Source of the DNA: Micromonospora chersina
Lineage (GTDB): Bacteria > Actinomycetota > Actinomycetes > Mycobacteriales > Micromonosporaceae
Assembly (NCBI RefSeq): GCF_900091475.1
Contig: NZ_FMIB01000002.1
Location: 1-64,000, forward strand
Direction: 5' to 3'
Length of the DNA: 64,000 nt
The stretch's first letter is position 1, and every line of letters begins with the position of its first letter. Of this stretch, positions 57,329-64,000 are shown one piece after another. The position numbers and the translations under genes were made by a program. The notes beneath the pieces are model-generated. The model was not told the DNA's origin. It searched no databases and saw nothing but the letters and a program-made list of their open reading frames with translations.

Positions 57329-58348
57329 GTGGTTGCACGAGAGATTGAATACGTCGAGCTGTACGTGGGCGATCAGCAGTCCGCGGTCGACTACTTCGTC
57401 TCCCGCTTCGGATTCCGGCAGGTCGCCGAGTCCGCGGTGGACGACACCCGCTCCACCCTGCTCCGGCACGGCACCGTGAAGATCATCGTCACCGCGGGCC
57501 CGAAGACCTGGAAGTTCCTCGACGGGCACGGCGACGGCATCGCCGACATCGCGCTGACCTGTGACGACGTGGACGCCACAGTCGAGGCCGCCGCGGCGGC
57601 CGGTGCCACCGTGAGCCGCTCCTTCCGCGGCCACCCCGTCGTCACCGGCTTCGGCGACGTCGGCCACACCCTGCTGCCCGCCACCGGCGGCCCGGCCGAC
57701 CGGCTCCCGGCGATCGGTGACTGGACGCCGTCGACCGCCCCGGACGGCCCCGCCGGCCGCATCCGCAAGCTCGACCACGTGGCGGTCTGCCTGGCCGGCG
57801 GCACCCTCGAACAGCACGCCGACTACTACGGCGCGGCCCTCGGGCTGAACCGGTACTTCAGCGAGTACGTGGCGGTGGGGGACCAGGCCATGGACTCCAT
57901 CGTGGTCCGCAGCGCCTCCGGCGAGGTGACCTTCACCCTGGTCGCGCCGGACCCGACCAAGAGCCCGGGGCAGCTCGACGCGTTCCTCGGCCGCAACGGC
58001 GGCCCCGGCGTGCAGCACCTCGCCTTCCTTGTCGACGAGATCGTCCCCGCGGTACGCGAGTACGGTGCCCTGGGCGTGGAGTTCCTCAACACCCCGGACG
58101 CCTACTACGAGATGCTCGCCGACCGGTTCACCGGGATGACCGAGGAGATCGGCCAGCTCCGCGAGACCAACGTGCTGGCCGACCGCGACGAGTGGGGCTA
58201 CCTGCTCCAGCTCTTCACCCGGTCGCCGTACGAGGCGAACACCCTCTTCTACGAGCTCATCCAGCGACGCGGCTCGCGCGGCTTCGGCAGCCGCAACATC
58301 CGGGCGCTGTACGAGGCGGTGGAGCGGGACCGCCTCATCGCCGACTGA
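57329..58348 (+). CDS. hmaS: 4-hydroxymandelate synthase-like non-haem iron dioxygenase
   Basis: The protein has 339 residues, starting at GTG 57329 with AAAGGA 7-8 bases upstream. It has two VOC-type halves; the iron ligands are His150 (LDHVAVC), His230 (GVQHLAF) and Glu309 (LFYELIQR). The TFTLVAPD stretch replaces the PxNE-type segment conserved in 4-hydroxyphenylpyruvate dioxygenase, favouring HmaS. HmaS converts 4-hydroxyphenylpyruvate to L-4-hydroxymandelate, the first step to hydroxyphenylglycine. The next enzyme, hydroxymandelate oxidase, is absent from the window. Confidence 0.87.
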   Translation: MVAREIEYVELYVGDQQSAVDYFVSRFGFRQVAESAVDDTRSTLLRHGTVKIIVTAGPKTWKFLDGHGDGIADIALTCDDVDATVEAAAAAGATVSRSFRGHPVVTGFGDVGHTLLPATGGPADRLPAIGDWTPSTAPDGPAGRIRKLDHVAVCLAGGTLEQHADYYGAALGLNRYFSEYVAVGDQAMDSIVVRSASGEVTFTLVAPDPTKSPGQLDAFLGRNGGPGVQHLAFLVDEIVPAVREYGALGVEFLNTPDAYYEMLADRFTGMTEEIGQLRETNVLADRDEWGYLLQLFTRSPYEANTLFYELIQRRGSRGFGSRNIRALYEAVERDRLIAD

Positions 58349-58508
58349 CCCCGACGGCGGGCCGGCCCGGTCCGGCCCGCCACCCCGCCCGACACCCGCG
58401 ACCGACCGCCCGACGACCGCTCGGCCGATGGCGGCGGCGGGCCGGGCACGTTTAGCTGACTACCACGGGGTGGGCCGGAAGCCTGTCGATGGCGTGGTGG
58501 TGGTCGGC

Positions 58509-59675
58509 ATGTTGGCGATTCGTAGCGGCGCCGCGTTCGACGGCGTCGGTCCTGCCCTGGTCGAGCGGCCCCTGGTGCTCGTCGACGAGGGGCGGATCGC
58601 CGAGGTGCGGGCCGGGGGTGTGCCACCGCCCGGCGCGGAGGTGATCGACCTGGGCGGCGCGACGCTGCTGCCCGGCCTCATCGACGCCCACGTACACCTC
58701 GTCTTCGACGGCAGCGCGGACCCGGTCGGCGCCATCGAGCGGCTGTCCGACGAGGAACTGCTCGATCGCATGCGCACCGCGGCGCGCACCTGCCTGGCGG
58801 CGGGCATCACGACCGTGCGGGACCTGGGCGACCGGGCCTATCTGGCGGTGCGGCTCCGCGACGAGCTGGTCGCCGAGCCGGCTGCCGGTCCAGAGATCCT
58901 CGCGGCCGGCCCGCCCGTCACCACCAGCCAGGGCCACTGCTGGTTCCTCGGCGGCGCGGCGGACGGGGTCGACGGCGTCCGGGCGGCGGTACGCGCCCGC
59001 GCCGAGCGCGGCGTCGACGTGATCAAGGTGATGGCGACCGGTGGCGAGATGACGCCCGGGACGCGTTCGCACGAGGTGCAGTACGGCCCGGACGAGCTGC
59101 GCGCGGCCGTCGAGGAGGCGCACCGCCACGGGCTGCCCGTGGCGGTGCACGCCCATGGCGTGGCGGGGATAGAGAACGCCGTCGCCGCGGGCGTCGACAC
59201 GATCGAGCACTGCTCGTTCATGACTGTCGACGGGGTGGACTCACGCCCGGATCTCATCGCGGCGATCGCCCGGGCGGGCATCGTCGTCTCGACGACCCTC
59301 GGGGTCGTTCCCGGATTCGCACCCCCGCCGCGGATATCCGCCCGGCTCGACGGGTTCCTGGCCAACGTGCGCCAGATGCGGGACGCCGGCGTCACGGTGG
59401 TGTGTGGCAGCGACGCCGGCATCGGGCCGCCGAAGCCCCACGACGTCCTCCCGTACGGCGCCGCGATGCTTGTCGAGTGCGGTTTCCCGCCGGTCGCGGC
59501 GCTGCGCGCGGTGACCTCGTCGGCCGCGTGGGCGTGCCGGGTCGGCGAGCGCAAGGGGCGGCTGGCGCCCGGCTTCGACGCCGACCTGCTCGCCGTGGAC
59601 GGCGATCCCCTCGCCGACATCACCGCCCTCCGCGCCGTCACGGCCGTGTTCCGCGCCGGCAGTCGGGTGCGCTGA
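58509..59675 (+). CDS. imidazolonepropionase-like metal-dependent amidohydrolase
   Basis: The protein has 388 residues. The amidohydrolase metal motifs are complete: LIDAHVHLVF, VIKVMATGG, AVHAHG, TIEHCSF and VVCGSDAGIG. This group includes prolidase-like and organophosphate-cleaving amidohydrolases, so the substrate is open. ATG 58509 is taken. It is flanked by operons of the Dpg-type cluster but has no known role there. It may be a bystander or a peptide-tailoring or resistance hydrolase. Confidence 0.85.
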   Translation: MLAIRSGAAFDGVGPALVERPLVLVDEGRIAEVRAGGVPPPGAEVIDLGGATLLPGLIDAHVHLVFDGSADPVGAIERLSDEELLDRMRTAARTCLAAGITTVRDLGDRAYLAVRLRDELVAEPAAGPEILAAGPPVTTSQGHCWFLGGAADGVDGVRAAVRARAERGVDVIKVMATGGEMTPGTRSHEVQYGPDELRAAVEEAHRHGLPVAVHAHGVAGIENAVAAGVDTIEHCSFMTVDGVDSRPDLIAAIARAGIVVSTTLGVVPGFAPPPRISARLDGFLANVRQMRDAGVTVVCGSDAGIGPPKPHDVLPYGAAMLVECGFPPVAALRAVTSSAAWACRVGERKGRLAPGFDADLLAVDGDPLADITALRAVTAVFRAGSRVR

Positions 59676-59694
59676 GATCGGCCTCCAGGCGCGA

Positions 59695-59742
59695 TCGACC
59701 AGGACGTGCGCGCCTGTTTCCGGACGCGCACGTCCTGGTCGA
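59695..59742. terminator. bidirectional hairpin terminator
   Basis: A perfect 18-bp stem (59695-59712 with 59725-59742) and a 12-base loop lie between the convergent amidohydrolase and ABC transporter genes. It is one of the strongest hairpins in the window. Confidence 0.8.
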
Positions 59743-59759
59743 CAACGGCGGGTGCGGGG

Positions 59760-61688
59760 TCAGGCGGGGTGGGCGGCGGGGAGGAGTGGATCGGGGTCGG
59801 CGCCGCGCTGGTGGGCGAACTGGGTGCGGTACAGCTCGGCGTACAGGCCGTCGAGGGCGAGCAGCTCCTCGTGCGTGCCGCGCTCCTGGATCCGCCCGCC
59901 GTCGATGACCAGGATCTGGTCGGCGTCCAGGATGGTGGAGAGGCGGTGCGCGATGACCAGCGAGGTACGCCCGGCCAGCGCCGTCTTCAGCGCCCGCTGG
60001 ATGGCCGCCTCGGACTCGGAGTCCAGGTGGGCGGTCGCCTCGTCGAGGACCACGATGGGCGGGGACTTCAACAGCAGCCGGGCCACCGCGAGGCGCTGCT
60101 TCTCGCCGCCGGACAGCCGGTAGCCGCGGTCGCCGACCACGGTGTCCAGCCCGTCGGGCAGCTCCGAGATGGGCTCCCAGATCCGGGCCGCCTCGCACGC
60201 CTCGACCAGCTCCCGCTCGGTGGCGTCGGGGCGGGCGTAGAGCAGGTTGGCCCGGATGGTGTCGTGGAACAGGTGCGCGTCCTGGGTGACCACGCCGACC
60301 GTGTCGCCGAGCGAGCGCAGGGTCAGCTCGCGGACGTCGTGCCCGCCGATCCGCACCGTGCCGGCACTCGGGTCGTAGAGCCGGGGCACCAGGTGGGTGA
60401 TTGTGGTCTTGCCTGCGCCGGACGGCCCGACCAACGCGGTCAGCGCGCCCGCCGGCGCCACGAAGCTCACGTCGGTGAGGATCTGGGTGCTGCCGCCCTT
60501 CTCGCGGCCGGGCAGCGAGATGGTCTCCAGCGAGGCCAGGGAGACCTCGTCGGCGGCGGGGTAGCGGAACGTCACCCCGTCGAACTCCACGTCCGGGGCG
60601 GTGCCGGCCGGGGTGGCCGGCAGGTCCCGGGCGCCCGGGCGCTCGGCGATGAGCGGCTTCAGGTCCAGGACCTCGAAGACCCGGTCGAAGCTGACCAGGG
60701 CGGTCATCACGTCGACCTGGATGTTCGTGAGCTGGTTGATCGGGCCGTACAGCTGGAGCAGCAGGGCCACCATGGCGACCAGGGTGCCGACGCCGAGGCG
60801 GCCGTCGATCACGAGGCTGCCGCCGAAGCCGTACACCAGTGCGGTGGTGACGGTGGCGAGGAGGGTGGCCAGGATGAACAGGATCCGGCCGTGCACCGCC
60901 ATGGAGATGGCGATGTCGCGGACCCGGGCGGCCTTGCCGGAGAAGGTCTTCTCCTCCTCGGCCGGGCGGCCGTAGAGCTTCACCAGCATGGCGCCGGAGA
61001 CGTTGAACCGCTCGGCCATCATCGAGCCGAGTTCGGCGTCGATCTGCATGCCGCCGCGGGCCAGCCGCTCCAGCCGCCCGGCGACCAGCTTGCCGGGGAG
61101 GAAGAAGATCGGGATCAGCACCAGCGCCGCCACGGTGAGCGGCCAGGACAGCCAGAACATGGTGACCAGCACCAGGACCAGGGTCAGCACCGTGGAGACC
61201 GTCTGGGACAGCAGCGAGGTGACCGCCTGCTCGGCGCCGACCACGTCGGTGTTGAGCCGGCTGACCAGCGACCCGGTCTGGGTGCGGGTGAAGAACGCCA
61301 GCGGCTGCCGCTGCACGTGGGCGAAGACCCTGGTGCGCAGGTCGTAGATGAGGCCCTGCCCGACCCGCCCGGAGAACCAGGTCTGCGCGTAGATCGCCAC
61401 GACGTTGACCAGGGCCAGCCCGGCGACAAGTGCGGCGAGCCCGACCACCACCGACTTCTTACCGGGGATGATGCCGTCGTCGATGATCATCTTGAGCAGC
61501 AGCGGGCTCGCCACCGTGATGACCGACTCGACGATCGTGGTCAGCAGCACCACGAGCAGGGACCAGCGGTAGCGCAGGGCGTACGGCAGGATCCGGCGTA
61601 CGGTGCCGGGTTTGATCTTCTGCGGTTCAACCAGATTCTCGACGCGGAGACCGAGCACGCCCAAACCTGGGCCGTCCATCGTGGCCAC
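59760..61688 (-). CDS. ABC exporter (fused membrane and ATPase domains)
   Basis: The protein has 642 residues. Six membrane helices start SLLVVLLTTIVESVITVASPLLL. The ATPase has Walker A GPSGAGKTTITHL, signature LSGGEKQRLAVAR, Walker B PIVVLDEATAHLD and the H-loop VIAHRLST. It resembles homodimeric exporters found in glycopeptide and lipodepsipeptide clusters. It probably exports the cluster product. GTG 61688 (AGAGGG upstream) or ATG 61679. It is the third gene of a unit with the hydrolase and the diiron hydroxylase. Confidence 0.9.
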   Translation of the reverse strand: MATMDGPGLGVLGLRVENLVEPQKIKPGTVRRILPYALRYRWSLLVVLLTTIVESVITVASPLLLKMIIDDGIIPGKKSVVVGLAALVAGLALVNVVAIYAQTWFSGRVGQGLIYDLRTRVFAHVQRQPLAFFTRTQTGSLVSRLNTDVVGAEQAVTSLLSQTVSTVLTLVLVLVTMFWLSWPLTVAALVLIPIFFLPGKLVAGRLERLARGGMQIDAELGSMMAERFNVSGAMLVKLYGRPAEEEKTFSGKAARVRDIAISMAVHGRILFILATLLATVTTALVYGFGGSLVIDGRLGVGTLVAMVALLLQLYGPINQLTNIQVDVMTALVSFDRVFEVLDLKPLIAERPGARDLPATPAGTAPDVEFDGVTFRYPAADEVSLASLETISLPGREKGGSTQILTDVSFVAPAGALTALVGPSGAGKTTITHLVPRLYDPSAGTVRIGGHDVRELTLRSLGDTVGVVTQDAHLFHDTIRANLLYARPDATERELVEACEAARIWEPISELPDGLDTVVGDRGYRLSGGEKQRLAVARLLLKSPPIVVLDEATAHLDSESEAAIQRALKTALAGRTSLVIAHRLSTILDADQILVIDGGRIQERGTHEELLALDGLYAELYRTQFAHQRGADPDPLLPAAHPA

Positions 61689-61735
61689 GGAACCCTCTTC
61701 GTGGTCGCGCCGTCGCCGGGGTGGCCGGCGGGCGG

Positions 61736-62536
61736 CTAGTGGGTGTCGAAAAATTCGATGAGCGCCCGGTTCAGCTCCTCCGGGCGCTCCAGGTAGCCGA
61801 GGTGGCCGCAGTCGGGGATCTCGACCAGGTCGCAGTCGGGGATCGCCTCGGCCACCTCGGCGCACAGGTGCGGCGGGGTGATCAGGTCGTCGGCGAAGGC
61901 GACCACCCGGCACGGGGCGGTGACCCGGCCCAGCGCCGCGAGCCGGTCGCCGGTCAGGTCGGCCCACGCCTGGCCGCTGGACGTGAGGCCGGCACCGGAC
62001 AGCTCGAAGAGGTCCAGCCAGCCGGCCACCGCCGTGTCGTCGTTCAGGGTGGCCGGCGAGAACATGGTGAACACCTTGTGCGCCGCCTCGTACGCGGCGG
62101 GCAGCCGCAGCCCCGACTCGATGAGCGCGAGATCGGCCTCGTGCTGGGCCCGCCGGGCCGCGTCCAGCCGGCCCCGGGTGGCCACCAGCACCGCGCACCG
62201 CACCAGCTCGGGGTGGTCGATGGCCAGCTCCTGGGCGATCATCGCGCCCAGCGAGGTGCCGACGATCCGGCACGGGGCCAGGTCCAGCGCCTCGATGAGG
62301 CCTCGGGTGTCGGCCACCATGTCGGCCAGCGCGTACTTGCCGGCGGGCGCGTCCGACGGTGGGATGCCCCGGTTGTCGAAGACGACAGTGGCGTAGCCGG
62401 CCCGGTGCAGGGCGGGGGTCTGGTGTATGGTCCAGGCCCGCCCGGCCGAGTCCGAGCCCATGATCAGGAGAACCGGCTCGCCCGCGCCGGAGCGCTGGTA
62501 GGCGAGCCGGATCCCGTTGCTGGTCAGGAAGTCCAT
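61736..62536 (-). CDS. alpha/beta hydrolase
   Basis: The protein has 266 residues. The nucleophile elbow is IVGTSLGAMIAQELAI (Ser in GTSLG), an acid lies in VVAFADDLITPP and the His is in PDCGHLGYLERPEELN. It lies 10 bases downstream of the diiron hydroxylase and 47 bases upstream of the exporter. In related peptide clusters such hydrolases sit at this place as thioesterase-like or editing enzymes; the exact role is unproven. Confidence 0.88.
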   Translation of the reverse strand: MDFLTSNGIRLAYQRSGAGEPVLLIMGSDSAGRAWTIHQTPALHRAGYATVVFDNRGIPPSDAPAGKYALADMVADTRGLIEALDLAPCRIVGTSLGAMIAQELAIDHPELVRCAVLVATRGRLDAARRAQHEADLALIESGLRLPAAYEAAHKVFTMFSPATLNDDTAVAGWLDLFELSGAGLTSSGQAWADLTGDRLAALGRVTAPCRVVAFADDLITPPHLCAEVAEAIPDCDLVEIPDCGHLGYLERPEELNRALIEFFDTH

Positions 62537-62546
62537 GGTGGGGACG

Positions 62547-64000
62547 TCACCAGCGCCATTCGCGCTTGTTGAACAGGTGCTCGCCGGTCAGCCCCCGGTC
62601 GGCGCACCAGCTCAGGAACTCCTCGATCTGCTTGAGCTGGTAGGTGTCCTCGGTGTACGTGGTGGCCATGACGTGGCCCTGCCAGCTCTCCTCGCCCATC
62701 GCGTAGATGTAGCCCTCGTCCGCGCCCAGCTCGGTCATGATCTGGCCTGCCTGGGCGGCGTTCGAGCCGGACAGCTTGCGCGAGTCGCTCATCTTCTTGC
62801 TGACCGGCCTGGTGAGCAGGCCCTTGTAGAGCCAGGTCAGCGGAGCGCCGTCGCACTCCATCCCGAGGAAGGCGATGTCCGCCTTCCCGAGGTGGCCGCG
62901 CACGTAGCGGTAGAGGGTCGGGTCGATGCCGGAGGAGTCGGCGCCCACGAAGATCGACTTGCCGGCCAGCCGGAGCCAGTAGGTCGACTTGCCGCGGATG
63001 TCGAGGTCGGCGTGCTCGCCGAGGAACGGCGTGGCGGTCACCGTGCCGCCGGGGAAGGCCACCTCGTCGAAGTCGTCCACCTCGATCACCGGCAGGCCCA
63101 GGTGCTTGAGGTAGAGCCCCATCGAGGGGTCCGGCAGGTTGCCCCGGGAGGTGCGCGGCACCACCACGGCGCCGATCCGGCCGCGCAGCTGGAGCAGCGT
63201 CTCCAGCACGATGTGGTCCTGGTGGCCGTGGGTGATGAGCACCAGGTCGATGTGGTCCGGCAGGTCGTCCAGGGTGAACCGGTCGCCGTGGCGGTTGTCG
63301 GTGCTGATGAACGGGTCGGTCACGATGGCCGCCTGCTCGGTCTGGAACACGAGGCAGGCGTGGCCGTAGTAACGGATCCGGCCGCCGCCGTCGATGTGCC
63401 GGTCGGGGGAGAGGCTCGGCCGGTCGGTGAGCAGCCGGTCCAGCGCGCCCGCCTGGCCGTCGTCCAGCTCCAGCGCCTCGCGCAGCCGGTCCAGCGTGGT
63501 GGGGCGGACCCGGGCGGCGACAAGCTCGGCCAGGCCCGGGTGCCGGAACGGCAGCGGCAGGTCGAGCACGCCGGGCTTCGGCAGCCGCGGCGTGCTGAGG
63601 ATGAACGGCCGCTCCACGCCGTCGTCGAGCGAGAGCTGCACCGACTGGCGGCCCTCGTCGTACGCGGGGCTGTGGTACAGCAGCGCCTCCAGGAAGTGCA
63701 GCGATGCCTGGTTGCTGGTGTCGTACGCCATCTCCACCAGGCCCTTCAGCGCGGCCGGCAGCTTCGGGTAGAGCGGCGTGAGGTCGAAGCCCGTGGCCTC
63801 CTGGCGGATCATGTCCTCGGCCTCGGCGACACCGGCCGCGAAGGCCAGCATGTCCGCCCGGTCCTCCTTGATCGACTTGACCAGGTCGGCCACCTCGCCG
63901 GCGCGTTCCTCCTCGATGCCGACGAAGTAGCCGCCCCGCATCGCCGGGTTGGTGCTCGCCGCGACGTGCACCGACGGGTTCTGCAGGTACGACTCGAGCA
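62547..64000 (-). CDS. CmlA-like diiron beta-hydroxylase with metallo-beta-lactamase fold, 5' end outside the window
   Basis: The frame is open through base 64000 (ESYLQNPSVHVAASTNPAMRGG is still in frame), so the N-terminus is missing. About 200 helical residues (VADLVKSIKEDRADMLAFAAGVAEAEDMIRQEA) precede an MBL domain with RYYGHACLVFQT, the HGHQDH motif near 63211-63236, FLGEHADLDIRGK and FVGADSSGID. An N-terminal domain joined to an MBL-fold diiron centre is typical of CmlA and the teicoplanin/A40926-type hydroxylases, which beta-hydroxylate amino acids held on a peptidyl carrier protein. Simple lactamase or glyoxalase II proteins lack the N-terminal domain. Confidence 0.85.
   Translation of the reverse strand, partial: LESYLQNPSVHVAASTNPAMRGGYFVGIEEERAGEVADLVKSIKEDRADMLAFAAGVAEAEDMIRQEATGFDLTPLYPKLPAALKGLVEMAYDTSNQASLHFLEALLYHSPAYDEGRQSVQLSLDDGVERPFILSTPRLPKPGVLDLPLPFRHPGLAELVAARVRPTTLDRLREALELDDGQAGALDRLLTDRPSLSPDRHIDGGGRIRYYGHACLVFQTEQAAIVTDPFISTDNRHGDRFTLDDLPDHIDLVLITHGHQDHIVLETLLQLRGRIGAVVVPRTSRGNLPDPSMGLYLKHLGLPVIEVDDFDEVAFPGGTVTATPFLGEHADLDIRGKSTYWLRLAGKSIFVGADSSGIDPTLYRYVRGHLGKADIAFLGMECDGAPLTWLYKGLLTRPVSKKMSDSRKLSGSNAAQAGQIMTELGADEGYIYAMGEESWQGHVMATTYTEDTYQLKQIEEFLSWCADRGLTGEHLFNKREWRW

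Noticed and set aside
57329-58348. 4-hydroxyphenylpyruvate dioxygenase of tyrosine catabolism
   Set aside because: The HPPD PxNE-type segment is replaced, as in hydroxymandelate synthases, and the gene is divergent from dpgA with a StrR box between them.
62547-64000. Ordinary metallo-beta-lactamase or antibiotic-resistance hydrolase
   Set aside because: The long helical N-terminal domain and the cluster context fit CmlA-type carrier-bound amino-acid hydroxylases.

Overview
The window looks like a chromosomal segment of a high-GC actinomycete, most likely Micromonosporaceae (Micromonospora or close kin). The clues are very GC-rich third codon positions, frequent GTG starts with 4-base stop/start overlaps, several discoidin-decorated secreted beta-glucanases, DUF3618 and Holin-X envelope genes, and a type VII-like (WXG/EspC) operon. 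The species is an inference; no search could be run. No tRNA, rRNA, CRISPR array, IS element or integrase was recognised.

Layout. 1-6.2 kb: an NmrA-like dehydrogenase, a membrane protein with a lipase-type GxSxG motif and a membrane-anchored glycoside hydrolase, all interrupted by single-base indels (at least ten in 5.7 kb, in three unrelated genes, so probably sequence error). 6.2-9 kb: an ArsR/SRPBCC cassette with two dyad operators, then an FMN reductase and a DHFR-like gene. 9-15 kb: small envelope genes, a cupin, two VOC proteins and a glutamate-synthase-like FMN protein. 14.8-31.1 kb: a polysaccharide-degradation island (GH64, GH3, GH16 and GH18). It is interleaved with a five-gene WXG/EspC/toxin-like operon (20.9-23.9 kb), a LacI regulator with its own 27-bp repeats, and a few housekeeping genes. 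The three glucanase promoters share a TTGAC box followed about 40 bp later by an AGCGCT dyad. 31.2-36 kb: an ABC-F protein behind a 9-codon leader ORF, then an acyl-CoA dehydrogenase and an acyl-CoA ligase. 36-43 kb: a polysaccharide-synthesis-like operon (GT-C transferase, cellulose-synthase-like GT2 and three tandem GH26 paralogues). 43-49.5 kb: a Tat-lipoprotein PLP enzyme, a secreted cutinase/PET-hydrolase-like polyesterase, a TetR and a large LuxR regulator.

49.5-64 kb: the edge of a nonribosomal-peptide-type cluster. It holds a StrR-family activator, hpgT, dpgD, dpgC, dpgB and dpgA, divergent hmaS, an ABC exporter, an alpha/beta hydrolase and a CmlA-like diiron beta-hydroxylase cut by the window end. 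Together these supply 3,5-dihydroxyphenylglycine, 4-hydroxymandelate (towards hydroxyphenylglycine), carrier-bound beta-hydroxylation and export. NRPS genes and hydroxymandelate oxidase are not in view and would be expected beyond base 64000. Two matches to the StrR operator architecture (9-bp half-sites, 11-bp spacer) occur: one in the dpgA/hmaS divergent promoter region, and one forming a perfect 18-bp-stem hairpin just 3' of the StrR gene.
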